Shown: one piece after another, positions 11,500 to 22,628 of the stretch
How positions within the stretch are numbered: position 1 is the first letter of the stretch
How the letters are laid out: each line of letters starts with the position of its first letter
Assembly (NCBI RefSeq): GCF_026151205.1
Contig: NC_087072.1
Location: 4,760,084-4,824,083, forward strand
From: Bolinopsis microptera
Lineage: Eukaryota; Ctenophora; Tentaculata; Lobata; Bolinopsidae
Reading direction: 5' to 3'
DNA: 64,000 nucleotides
The notes under the pieces: model-generated
Told to the model about the DNA's origin: nothing
What the model saw: only the letters and a program-made list of their open reading frames with translations
The model's database searches: none
Position numbers and translations under genes: made by a program

Positions 11500-12393
11500 T
11501 AGTAGAGGCTCTTACGGGGATTTTCTGCTCGATACACCAGAGTCATCAGACATGTCTTAAAAGACGTATTTTTGGCCCCTGAATCGATTGGTGATAGTGG
11601 GGAGTGTTTAAAATGGAGGGAACCTGGTTTTATTTAGAAAAAACCGATTTTTGGCCCCAAAAATGGCCATTTTTTGAGGTTTTTTAGAAATTTCGACAGG
11701 TTAATTCAATCGAAAAGCTTGGATATTTTGGTTTCTTGTACATTTTTATTTGCCGCACTAGCTTATACCAATATAATAACCATACAAAAGAGTTAACCTG
11801 GTCAAAATTTTAAAAAACCTCCCAAAAAAATGTTTTTTTGCGCGCTAAATTTTTTCTGCTCTTTATACATCCACAATGAAATATTTTTGCCCACAAAGTG
11901 TTTTAATACTGTTCAATAATAGTATTTGATAGTTTTTCAGCGTCAAAACAAGTTTTGAAAGCGGAAGAAAAAATTATATTTTTCGTGGTGCTGAGCACTT
12001 TGAAAATTTTTGAATAAAATCGAGCGCTACCGTAAAATTTTAGTTACCCTTCCCTGAAACTCATTTAAGTTTTTGTACCGGTATTGTTTTGTCCTTTTCT
12101 GAAGTTCATGCCTTCTCTGGCTTAATTTCATTTAATATTGTTTAATACAGTACAGTTAAGTGTTTTATAATAGTAGAGTGCCATTTCTAATACTTCAATG
12201 TTATATTGTTGAGATACCTTTACTTGGCTGATTACCTTTTGTTAATACAATTTCACCAATTTAGTATTGCATTGCTTATGTGACTATTTGGATTTATAAT
12301 TTATCGATTGTGGGTATGAATAAACTTTTGGTTCACAATCAACAATATAATGTCTACTGTGTGGTACCCTTACAAGATTAATTATAGATCTTT
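11500..12393. other. Non-coding AT-rich interval
   Basis: No coding frame, repeat boundary or RNA gene is recognisable here beyond simple T- and A-rich runs. Confidence 0.5.
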
Positions 12394-12812
12394 TGACAGG
12401 AATGCCTGACTTAAACCCCCTCATCCATCACTCATTCCGTGTTACCTGTTGGATGTGGAGGAACCCTACCACAAACTAAAATATTGTAAAGGTACCCTTC
12501 AGTACATAAATAGAGCACTGTAAATAATATAGATTAGTTACTGCTATCTTCTCAATGCAATTTTGAATACATGTCAGGAATACCTGACTTAAACCCCCTC
12601 ATCCATCACTCATTCAGTGTTGCCTGTTGGATATGGAGGAAATCTACACCACAAAGTGGAATATTGTAAAGGCACTCTTCAGTACACATAAAATAGAGCA
12701 CTGTAAATAATATAGATTAGTTGCTGCTATCTTCTTAACATGATTTTGAATTTATAAATAGTAGTAGAGTAAATGTCAGGAATGCCTGACTTAAACCCCC
12801 TCATCCATCACT
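12394..12812. repeat. About 180-200 bp tandem repeat, 2.2 copies
   Basis: Copies begin at 12394, about 12572 and 12775 with GNCAGGAAT-A/G-CCTGACTTAAA and share a CCCCCTCATCCATCACTCATT block. Spacing is about 178 and 203 bases. The third copy is cut after about 38 bases. Its nature is unknown. Confidence 0.85.
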
Positions 12813-13060
12813 AATTTCGAATAAATGTATAGATGCTGCATTGAATTCATGAAGATATCATTCGTTTTGAGCAATCATTCCCTTAGCTCCCCCGTTCTTT
12901 GATTGTTTCAAAGAAGTAATCAAACTACAATATGTATTGTTTAGTTACATCTATTGCTTGTTATTTAAGCCATTTCATCTCTAGTAGATTCAAATAATTT
13001 CTGTAATTCTGAATTATGTTGCTGAACAAACTTGACAATCACCATTAGAAAGAAGGTGAC

Positions 13061-13255
13061 ATGTTTATGGACCCAGAACTAGCTAAGACAGTTCTCTGTG
13101 TACATGCGAATCACTTCAAGAATCTTCTTGATGAAAGAAGCTTGTGTGGTTTGTTAAAAGACTTCGATCCGCTCACAGCCATGCAGATTAAGACGAATTT
13201 AGAACGACATTATTTTGATAACAATGAAAACTCAAATGGTTTGATTTTTAGCTAA
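13061..13255 (+). CDS. Small unrecognised ORF, possible last exon
   Basis: A 64-residue frame follows an AG at 13048 that could be a splice acceptor and ends in TAA. Its composition (NLLDERSLCGLLKDFDPL) looks protein-like rather than repeat-derived, and it contains no obvious transposon motif. I recognise no family. It could be the terminal exon of a gene whose upstream part has been lost among repeats, or chance. Confidence 0.25.
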   Translation: MFMDPELAKTVLCVHANHFKNLLDERSLCGLLKDFDPLTAMQIKTNLERHYFDNNENSNGLIFS

Positions 13256-13523
13256 ATTACCATTATTATTATAATTAATTAAATACAGGCTGACAATGTT
13301 TCATTTCACAAACTGTATATGAATAATGTAAGCTGTTCAAACAGCTTTGTTAGATGATGTTATCGATGCTGTATAAGTTGAAACCTTTTGATGATGAGAG
13401 GTACATGAACAAACCTACACTAAACAATACTACATTCCAGCTTGAAACGAAATGAGTGGAGTTGAACGACGCCCTGTTTATCGAAACTACATCAATCAAC
13501 TTTTCAACTATGCAGGTTATTAA

Positions 13524-13900
13524 TGAAATGAAATGAAATACTACTACTTTGTCGGAACTAAGTCCGATCTACGCCAGATAACCCCCTCCATATATCCCTG
13601 TCCCGCAACCAGGGTTCACAGTTCCTCTTTTGAGTTTGTCCCAATTTCCTTCAGTAACATAGACAAGTAGCTTTGTCTTGGTCGGCCTTGCTGTGCTCTA
13701 CCATGCATAGGTTTCCATAAGACTAAATCACTGGCAAGTAGCTCAGGATGTCTGATGCAGTGTCCCGCCATTTTTAGTCTCCTGCTTCGTAACTTGTTTG
13801 ACAGCCTTGGTAGACTACCATACAAAGTTATATGGCTGACCTTGTCCTTCCATGAGATACCCAGCACCATACGTAGCATCTTTGTGTATGTCCCGTCCAA
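13524..13900 (-). mobile_element. LINE ORF2 C-terminal tail and 3' end
   Basis: The minus-strand frame 13900-13616 reads DGTYTKMLRMVLGISWKDK, then SRRLKMAGHCIRHPELLASD and GRPRQSYLSMLLKE. This is the characteristic tail after the reverse transcriptase in a common invertebrate LINE type. It ends in a short UTR and an (ATTTC)n-like simple repeat at about 13524-13545, the expected LINE 3' tail. The reverse transcriptase itself is missing. Confidence 0.8.
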
Positions 13901-14064
13901 TACAAATGAAACAAATTATTTTTATCCCGCTTATATCAACAATCAAAATTAAAAACTTATGGACGTATATCACTCATTATTATGTATCACTCTCTAACAT
14001 CTTGTCCTCACTACAAATATTACCACTTCTGATATAATAATGTTTTTTTGTGTCTTCTTTGGCT

Positions 14065-14348
14065 CAGGCATGGCTCCAGCTCAAAATCTTTGGGTGGGTG
14101 CAGCTTGGCGCACGGCGGGGGGGGGGGGGGGGGGGGTTGAAGCCCCCTAGAAAATTTTGCAATTTTACTCTCCTAAACGTATTTTAATATCTTCAAAACA
14201 GTCTCAATTGATTACAGAAGTCAATTGACCCTTAGTTTATACAAAATTTGACAATTTTTGTGTGAACATTTTCAAATCGTTTGGGTGGGTGCAACACCCT
14301 TTGGGTGGGTGCGCACCCACCCGAACCTACACGGTGGAGCCATGCCTG
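14065..14348. mobile_element. hAT-like MITE inserted in LINE ORF1
   Basis: Perfect 14 bp terminal inverted repeats (CAGGCATGGCTCCA and its complement) bound 284 bases. The flanking octamers CTTTGGCT and CTTTAGCT match at 7 of 8 positions, as expected of an aged 8 bp hAT target duplication. The interior holds a run of 20 G (14117-14136) and repeats of TTTGGGTGGGTGC. It splits the minus-strand LINE ORF1 near its C-terminus. Confidence 0.8.
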
Positions 14349-15188
14349 CTTTAGCTATCTGTTTCATTTCCAAGACCAACCGCTGATGGATAACTCGATC
14401 TTCAGGTGATCGATCTGGAGAGATGAAAACAGTCTTATGATCTTCACATAGTCTCAGCTTTTTGGCATTTACTAATATCTGATGAACGGTTAGTTAGAAT
14501 TATCTAGCGAAACTTTGACTGGTCTCGTCTTGTTGGCTGATTTTCTCCCAACCCAGATAGCTTCAAAACGTGGTTTTTCTTCAATCTGCTGAAAAATCAC
14601 GGTAGCTTTATTGCACAGTTCCTCTTCATCAGTCTCCTTCAAACCAAAGATGAACACATTCCTACTGCGATCCTCTTCCGATACAGCATTCTGTACAACC
14701 TTTTTAAAATTATCTTCTGCAAGCGCAGGTGCATTTTTAGTCACAGCTTGACTGTATGACTTCATCTCAGCTTGGACAGTGTCTTGAACGGCGGTCTTGA
14801 CGGTGGAGTGCATGGATTCCAACTGCTTTGATTTAGTTTCCAGAAGTTCAGCCTGCAGCTTGATAACAGTACTTTGCGATCGGATAAGATCGCTCTTCAA
14901 CTCCTCCATATCTTTCTTGTTATCCAGAAACGTACTTACATGATTATCGGTAGTCTGGTACGCAGAATACAAATTATAAATGTTTTACTGAAACTGACTT
15001 CACTGGCTTTTTGAACGTTTCAACTGAAAACTCAGATTTATTGTCACAGTTCGTAGCTTACGCGAGTTCAGTAATCCAACCGTTATAGACCTCATACTCT
15101 TCAGTAATGTAGGTAGAATAAACTGACAATCTTTGAAGAGTATCCATTTCCTCCATCGTTTACTTGTACTTGTATAAAGTAAAAACAC
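14349..15188 (-). pseudogene. LINE ORF1 (coiled coil plus RNA-binding type), frameshifted
   Basis: The minus-strand frame 14972-14490 encodes a coiled coil (KKDMEELKSDLIRSQSTVIK and following) and the block EEDRSRNVFIFGLKE, typical of ORF1 proteins of L2/CR1-like LINEs. After a break near 14482 the protein resumes in another frame as VHQILVNAKKLRL...SPDRSPEDR...LVLEMKQIAK, the expected C-terminal domain, until the hAT-like insertion at 14348. A short upstream minus-strand frame near 15147 begins MEEMDTLQRLSVY and may be the original N-terminus. With the ORF2 tail at 13524-13900 it probably formed one element, with most of ORF2 deleted. Confidence 0.8.
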
Positions 15189-15288
15189 AGTACCAGCAAA
15201 ATGGCAGTTGTAATGTAGCGATAAAATAGAGATAAGAGCTAGATTATCAACACGTAAAAAAACTGTAAAACTGTATCATAATATTATT

Positions 15289-15971
15289 GGGGGGGGGGGG
15301 GGGGGGGGGGGGGCAACCATATTAAAGTATATTAAAATGTAGGATTTTTCCCGATTTTAACCCGGGGATATACTTTAATATACTTTAATATACCTACAAT
15401 ATACTTTAATATATCCCTATCTCCTTGGAGGCCTACATCAAAAATTGTTGCCCAAAATAAGCTTGAAATGCAATTCTTAATCGATTCCAAAAAGTTCTTG
15501 AAAAAATATTGAAAACTGATGGAGTTATTTCAATTTTAATGAAGTCATTTTGGCTAGTATTCCGAACCGAGATATTATGTGCAATTTGCCCAATTTTGTA
15601 CAACAAAACACTGAGTTATATCTTTCACACAGAGTTAGTCTCATTAAAAAATATTGAAATTTTATCATATTTCAAGGGTAAAAGCGAATTTGGGCAAAAG
15701 CGTATGCCCAAATATGGGCACATTTTTTTAAGCTCATAGCTCAGCCAATTTTTGACCAATCTGGATGGAAATTCATGTACTAGTCCTAAAACAGGCTTAT
15801 CTTGCGAATCTGAGTGAAAAATATAGTTCATCATGTAAATCTTAACGAAGAATATAAATCTTCTAATTGTAGGTATATTAAAGTATATTAAAATGTAGGA
15901 TTTTTTCCGATTTTGACCCGGGGATATACTTTAATATACTTTAATATGGTTGCCCCCCCCCCCCCCCCCCC
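15289..15971. mobile_element. Poly-G/poly-C-capped foldback element
   Basis: The element starts with 25 G (15289-15313) and ends with 19 C (15953-15971), so the homopolymers are the outermost part of the inverted repeats. ATTATT lies directly outside both ends, a possible 6 bp target duplication in AT-rich DNA. Next to the caps are CAACCATATTAAAGTATA and its complement. An inner block of about 40 bases (ATGTAGGATTTTT to CCCGGGGATATAC) lies in the same orientation in both arms rather than inverted. The central spacer contains TGCCCAAATATGGGCA, shared with the hAT-like element at 59318-60468. Confidence 0.75.
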
Positions 15972-16122
15972 ATTATTATGCTTTTAACATCATCTGTTGT
16001 GATATACATGACAAAGGGTTGGAAATGTACAGTAACCTTACTATATTGCAATTACACAATATTATGTGAACGACCCCTAACCCCTTATAGGCTCTATAAG
16101 TGTTGAATAATGATAACTGCAG

Positions 16123-16266
16123 GATTTCAAAATGTACAAGGCATCATATCAAAGATTGCATATGCCCGAAAGAAGGACAAATCCAATTTGGCTCTCTGGA
16201 TGTATGGAAAGCTCTCAACCTTCCAGAAAAGGACTGTTCAAAGGAACACTTAAATCGCTCCGACAG
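16123..16266 (+). CDS. Possible internal exon, family unknown
   Basis: A 144-base block lies between a CTGCAG acceptor and a CAG|GTAATT donor. Two frames stay open for most of it: one throughout, with CxxxHH and CICP residues and GSLDVWKALNLPEKD, and one reading KIAYARKKDKSNLALWMYGK that stops shortly before the donor. Good splice sites and protein-like composition suggest an exon. It could belong to the zinc-finger gene continued at 18448, but the reading phases do not join directly. Confidence 0.3.
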
Positions 16267-16557
16267 GTAATTATTATAAATAATAATTTAGTCTACACTT
16301 CATTATGTCAAACCACCTACTATAATGAAGAACTAAAATTGTTGTGTTAACCAAGTTTAATGTGACTCAATTTTGGTGGAACTTTAGAATTTGGACGTTA
16401 TATCTATCATGTTCATCTTAAATCTCATATTATATACTCAATATTCAATTAAACAGACAAATATAACCTCTCTAGGCCCTCTAGTGGTGACGTATAAGTG
16501 CTTTCTCAGTACTTTTCTCGCTTTTGGACAAATCCAGTGAGTTAACTTTTTATTTTA

Positions 16558-17600
16558 GGGCCTACTTTATTTATACTTTTTCTTAATGACATTACAGAGG
16601 ATTTGTCACCGGAAACAAATATAACCATGTATGCTGATGATACAAAAATATGGCGTAGAATCACGTCCCAGGATGACCATTGGCTGCTCCAGCGGGATAT
16701 TAACAGTCTTCAAAGTTGGGCTCATCATAATAAGATGGTGTTTCACCCTTCAAAAAGTCACGTTCTTTCTATTACCCGAGCATATTCTATGAATCGTAGT
16801 GTTAATTTTGTGTACTCAATGAATGAAACGGCTATCGAATACACAGATATTGAAAAAGATCTTGGAGTACATATCAATAGTAAGTTAGATTGGTCACATC
16901 ACTGTGATATGATATACTCTAAGGCTAGTCAGAGGTTAGGCCTTCTAAAAAGAACATGTTACTTCACCAAGAACACTAAAAAACGTCGGGCCTTCTATCT
17001 ATCTCAGGTTAGAAGTCATTTCGAACACTGCACAATTGTCTGGCGGCCTCATTCAGAAACCTCGGTGGAGAAACTTGAATCGATACAAAAAAAGAGGTAT
17101 CAAGTGGATCCTTAATGATATTTACTTGAGCCTTAGGGACAAAAAAAGGTATTTCATAGCGTGTAAGGAACTAAATATCCTTCCACTCTCGGTAAGGTTT
17201 GATTACAAGGATATATTATATTTTCATAATATTTTTTATGACATGTCAGTTGTGACATTTCCACCTTACTTACGACGTTTCATGGGAAGTAGGTTAAGGC
17301 GATCACATCTAGACGATCTCAGTATGATTAGTGACATTTCTCCTCAAGTTCCACAAAACCTTACGTCAAGCCAGACCAGATGTTCAGGCATATCTAAGTC
17401 TTACTTTTACAGAGCACACATTCTTTGGAATAAACTCCCTTATGAATTAAGGGAAATCTCAAGGCCATCCGTGTTTAAAACCCATTTAATTAAGTACCTC
17501 TGGACAGTTCTAAACGACCATATAACATCCTCTGACAGTTAAACAATTTACCTTAATGTAACTATATTGTCTAAATATAAATTGATATGAAGTATAATTA
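16558..17600 (+). mobile_element. CR1/Jockey-like LINE, 5'-truncated, frameshifted
   Basis: The sequence enters mid reverse transcriptase with GPTLFILFLNDI and reaches the catalytic motif TMYADDTKIW near 16626, so the active-site Asp pair is intact. The frame 16603-17100 continues through the thumb region (KDLGVHINSKLDWSHH). It shifts by one base in an A-run near 17090 and resumes in the frame to 17542 (FYRAHILWNKLPYELREI). The polymerase fingers and any endonuclease are absent, as in a typical 5'-truncated insertion. It sits between the possible exon at 16123 and the exon at 18448. Confidence 0.85.
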
Positions 17601-17927
17601 ATAAAATATGTTAAATAAAGTGTGTTTATAATTATGATTTATGGTACATTGTTATTTATTATATTTATATTTTAGGCTGTAACCTTATTAGTTCAATGGA
17701 ATAAACCTAGCATGCCTTGGTTGCAGCATCGCTTCACTTATAGGTGCATTTAGGGCCCGATGTAATTGCTATGATCAGTTTACTGGTCAACTGGTGTTTC
17801 GGTGTCCCTTATTTTGTTTACACTCGGTCACTTGTCAAGGCATGTAAGGTCATTCGGCGATATTTTCTTTGAAATAAAATGATGTATTTGTGTAACAATT
17901 TGAAAGTTTATTGATTAAAAAAAAAAT
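17601..17927. other. Non-coding stretch after LINE 3' end
   Basis: AT-rich sequence with no recognisable feature, ending in an A-run before the GC-rich insertion. Confidence 0.5.
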
Positions 17928-18099
17928 CAGTGGTCGACCGGGGGCAGGATTCTGACCGGGGCCGGGGAGCCCCAATATAGCCGGGGGCCGGGGCTGACCA
18001 CTGAGAATTGGCCGGGGCCAGGGTTTACCCCCGGCGAATTGCCAATTTTTGGCCGGGGCTGGGGGTTGTGATTTTGGCCGGGGCACCGGGCGACCACTG
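17928..18099. mobile_element. GC-rich 172 bp MITE
   Basis: Ends CAGTGGTCG-ACCGG and CCGG-GCGACCACTG form imperfect terminal inverted repeats. The interior is a run of GGCCGGGG-type repeats, very GC-rich against AT-rich flanks. A simple palindromic insertion is likely; no target duplication is clear. The next 350 bases to the exon at 18448 show nothing else. Confidence 0.65.
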
Positions 18100-18447
18100 C
18101 TTTTTATGTCACGATTTTTAAAACTTTATTCATAAGTTTATGAAACATCAAAACTTTGCATGCTCTGCATTATGTAAAGTCAGTCATGCACTAGAGCACA
18201 GTTCACATATAATAACCTAATCCAGCCTAGGGGAGGGGGTTTGGAATCGCTTGTGCTAGAGTGATTTATACTCAATAGCTATGTGAAAAGTGGCTCAAGG
18301 AGGGGAGACCGACGTAAACAATTTTGAATTGGTAGAAGTTAAGTTTAGGCTTTAATAAAAAACTATTTAAAGAATATCATTCTTTTACCACAGACATAAG
18401 ACTTTGCCGTAGGGTATACAAAAATGTGACCATTCATCAATTTTCAG

Positions 18448-21400
18448 AGTGCTGTATCTGTACCCGAATAGAAATAAAGGATTCAAATGGCACAGTTTTC
18501 TTCCGCTCTGAAAGTGAACGAATGACAAAACAGTCTAGAGAATTCCTCGCCCTGCTGCAGAAGATCAATCCTGGGTTGTGCTCACCAAAGCAAACCTATT
18601 TTTTGTGTATTCAGTGTCTTAACTATGTAAAAGACAACTATAACAGGGTGAGTGGTTTCCTCCTGTTTTACTAACATTTAAAAACATTATTATTCAAAGG
18701 TAAATAGACAGCGAGTAGTAATTTTTAATCCTAGTACAGGGAAATCCGTCTGAAAAAATCGATTTGCCGACACACAAAGCTTACAAAGGATTTTTGACGT
18801 TTTTGTGTCCTAATAGGTGTCCTTTATGGCTGACCAACTTTTCCAAACTTTTCCACGTGTCTTAAGGCCACTTTTTGCCACTTTACCACTTTTTACCACC
18901 TTTCTTGTTTGTCAAATATCTTTAGTTGTGAACATCGTAGAAAGTTGCAGATTAAACGAGGGTGTTCATATTATCAAGATGAAAAACTTTTGTTGAGACA
19001 ATTTTTTCCTCAGATAATCAATTAATTGGATAATTATCAATTAGCTAATTAGCAAAAATTTAAAAAATTTTTATTGGCTCTAAATGATTGGAATAGCTTA
19101 AAACACGGAGAAAAGTAGTTTTTAGAAAAACTTCGAAAATTTTTCACTTACATTTTTTTTTCAAGACTTGGAAAAAAATTTCGAATTTTCGAAATTTTTT
19201 TTCGCCAAAAGTTATCAAATTGCATGAAACGTAGAGAAAAATGCTTCTAAAAAAAACTTCGTGAATTTTTGTTTTCAAGAATACTAAAATCACTTATATT
19301 TGTAGTTGGAGTTCAGTAAATCTCGGCAGATTTTAGTAATCAGGAATTATTAAATCGAAATAGATAAAAGGACTGAAACTGAAAAACGTTAACCACAGGA
19401 TATTAGAGTTTTATAATTAATTACAGTATATCCTTATCGATTTTTACAGAAACTGCACCAAAGGCACATTTAAGATCGAGCCGATAGCCTGCTGTACTAC
19501 GATAATATGTAATAAATAAAACATCTCTGAGTCTGTACCGTCAATCGTGCTAATCTGAACCAGCCTACCTGGATTACCAGCTACCTCTTCTTTTCATCAA
19601 TAATTAGACCGAGTTGTGCAAGAAATGTGATTTATCATAGCTCATATTGCATTTAGTGGGTGATGTAAGTACTTATCGAGCTGTATTCAATCACAATAGT
19701 AATATACGACACAATACCTTTGTATTAAATGGCCCTTAATGCGGTATATGAAACGCTTTATACCTCGATAGACCCGGTATAGTTTATCACGAAAACGTCT
19801 CCTTGGCCTCATGGCTCATTTACAGCTCGAAGAAGGCAAGAAGAGACCATGGATACCAAGGAAGAGCTAGGAAGTAGGAAACAAGTGTAAATACACCTTC
19901 CAACATCTATTGTGACTTGTTTTCTATTGTTCTGCATACCACTTCATTCGCTATGCGAGATACCTCATACCTCAAATCACCCCCATATGTCAGGGTTGGC
20001 TAAATTCAAAAAGAGTAATATACGGGCAAAGATAAGATCTAGATACGAGCGTCGGACATGGGCAAGAGCCGTGGGGTAGTCAAGAAACGGTAATGATTAT
20101 GCTGGTTTGCAATCCGGATGTTATGAAGTAAAAAGACAGGTTCTTGCCGCAGGATATTTGGGGGCCATGATGATAAGCTCGGGATCAATGTGGGACGGAT
20201 CGAAGAACATTAAAATGAGCGAGTTGACATTTTAGGCTTTCTGATGTTTTCTTGCCTTCTTCGAGCTGTCAATGAGCCATGAGGACAAGTAGAAGTTTTC
20301 GTGATACAGTAAAACCTCTCTATACCGGCCTTTCGCGGGAGAAACGAGAAGTGTACGGTATAGTCTATAGATTTATAGAAACACCCCGATAAAGAGCGTT
20401 TCATATACCGCATTAAGGGCCATATGATGTACACGTATTGTGTTTTATTGTGATAGTGTGATTGAAAACAGCTCGATATTATTTACAGACCCATCAAATG
20501 CGATATGACTCATATTGCATTTGGTGGGTGATGTAATTATTATGAGCTACAATAAATCACATTTCTTGCACAACTCGGTCTAATTATTGATGAAAAGAAG
20601 AGGTAGATGGTAATCCAGGTAGGCTGGTTCAGATTAGCACGATTGACGGTATAGACTCAGAGATGTTTTATTTATTACATATTATCGTAGTACAGCAGGC
20701 TATCGGCTCGATCTTAAATGTGCCTTTGGTGCAGTTTCTGTAAAAATCGATAAGGATATATTGTAATTAATTATAAAACTCTAATATCCTGTGGTTAACG
20801 TTTTTCAGTTTCAGTCCTTTTATCTATTTCGATTTAATAATTCCTGATTACTAAAATCTGCCGAGATTTACTGAACTCCAACTACAAATATAAGTGATTT
20901 TAGTATTCTTGAAAACAAAAATTCACGAAGTTTTTTAGAAGCATTTTTCTCTACGTTTCATGCAATTTGATAAGTTTTGGCGAAAAAAAATTTCGAAAAT
21001 TCGAAATTTTTTTCCAAGTCTTGAAAAAAAAATGTAAGTGAAAAATTTTCGAAGTTTTTCTAAAAACTACTTTTCTCCGTGTTTTAAGCTATTCCAATCA
21101 TTTAGAGCCAATAAAAATTTTTTAAATTTTTGCTTATTAGCTAATTGATAATTATCCAATTAATTGATTATCTGAGGAAAAAATTGTCTCAACAAAAGTT
21201 TTTCATCTTGATAATATGAACACCCTCGTTTAATCTGCAACTTTCTACGATGTTCACAACTAAAGATATTTGACAAACAAGAAAGGTGGTAAAAAGTGGT
21301 AAAGTGGCAAAAAGTGGCCTTAAGACACGTGGAAAAGTTTGGAAAAGTTGGTCAGCCATAAAGGACACCTATTAGGACACAAAAACGTCAAAAATCCTTT

Positions 21401-22628
21401 GTAAGCTTTGTGTGTCGGCAAATCGATTTTTTCAGACGGATTTCCCTGTACTATCCATTTCTATCGGATTTGCAAACTTTTAAAATGATATTACACTTGT
21501 ACGATTTCAAACTTATGTGATATGATACTGTTGATATAAATGTGGGAAGTAATAAAGTATTTGCAGGTGTACAGTGCTGTTTCTGAAATTGACGAATCCT
21601 CTTGTGATGAAGATTGAAGAAGCTATTGCCATCCAAGTGGAAAAAGTCCCGCCTTTGTCACCCTCCTCGAATAGAACTAAGAAAATGTGGAGACTTCTTC
21701 ATTTAGTTCCCAATCAAGTGGACCAGATGTTGATTTGTTTGAAATGGACTGAGACTTGTGTTTCATATGCCAGGTTGAACAGGTTTGTGTGAAACTTGCT
21801 CGCAAATATAATTATTATACATATTATCTCGATTTAATTTTAAGAGTATGAGAGGTTATTCTTCTTTAACAATACGAATTTCCCTAGACGTTAGAAACGA
21901 AAAAGGATAGTCTGATTCAAGGAAAAGATAAAAGTTTCTTCGTCGATTTCGCAACATACTATCTGTGGACATCTACAGAAATCGTCAGGATCTGTGCAAC
22001 ATCGATGTTAATCCTAATTCGCACATGAACAAGTGCCCTGTTCTTAACCCGGAGAGTCTCGGAAAATATCTCTATGGCAAGCTAGGTAGATATCACAAAA
22101 CATGTCGTTTGAGGTACAGCAACTCGAGGGTGAAACAATTGAAGGGTAAATTATCTGAAGCTGTAAGTTTAAAACCTGTCTCTAAGGCAGGTTTTAAAAT
22201 GGAAAGACACGTGTCCACGCACGACAACACCAATGCTGCATTAATGAGTGCAGGTATTGATGCTGTACGGACCTTTTAACTGGAGCAGGAGAATGTTTTA
22301 CCAGAACTGTACCTCGTGTCTGACCTGAAGCTTAAGTACAATGACTATGTGACGTCTAATTTATCTGAGAACGCTGCAAACTCCAGCAATGTTTAATCTG
22401 ATCACATCAGTTCTCAGAAAGACAATGTCGGTAAGACGAGTTTGTTTCGACAGCAGGATCGTATCTAATCTTGCCGCAACAATAGATGCGGATAGAGATG
22501 ATAACACTTTAACAAAGACAGCACTCATAAAGGAGATTAGAAAAGAAATCTTTCAATGTAGAAACGAATTCTATCAGAAGATTTATCTTCAAAAACATGT
22601 TCGATTTACTGATCGGTGGCATCTGTAG
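18448..22628 (+). pseudogene. Broken zinc-finger gene (CCxC...YHKTC type)
   Basis: The first exon, 18448-18647, has a TTTTCAG acceptor and an AGG|GTGAGT donor. It encodes ECCICTRIEI and later FLCIQCLNYVK, a spaced Cys-pair zinc-binding module. After an intron holding a 2.7 kb inverted repeat, coding resumes at about 21568 (TTTGCAG acceptor) but needs several frame changes and hits stops: VYSAVSEIDESSCDED, then SSFSSQSSGPDVDLFEMD, then DLCFICQVEQ. Frame 21965-22279 contains LGRYHKTCRLRYSNSRVK, resembling the W/Y-H-K-S/T-C-R motif that follows a CxxC pair in a zinc-finger family widespread in invertebrate genomes, often linked to mobile elements. A further frame at 22389-22628 (RDDNTLTKTALIKEIRKEIF) may be its continuation. 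The multiple shifts indicate a pseudogene. Confidence 0.55.
18737..21448. mobile_element. 2.7 kb giant inverted-repeat element in intron
   Basis: Arms of about 1.1 kb (18737 to about 19847 and about 20258-21448) are close inverted complements around a 400 base loop. Ends are CAGGGAAATCCGTC and GACGGATTTCCCTG, each flanked by TA, which suits a TA-duplicating (Tc1/mariner-type) insertion. No transposase frame is visible. The right arm holds about 60 bases not matched in the left arm, beginning CAGTAAAACCTCTCTATACC, a pogo/Tigger-like end. It lies wholly inside the intron between the exons at 18448 and about 21568. Confidence 0.85.
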
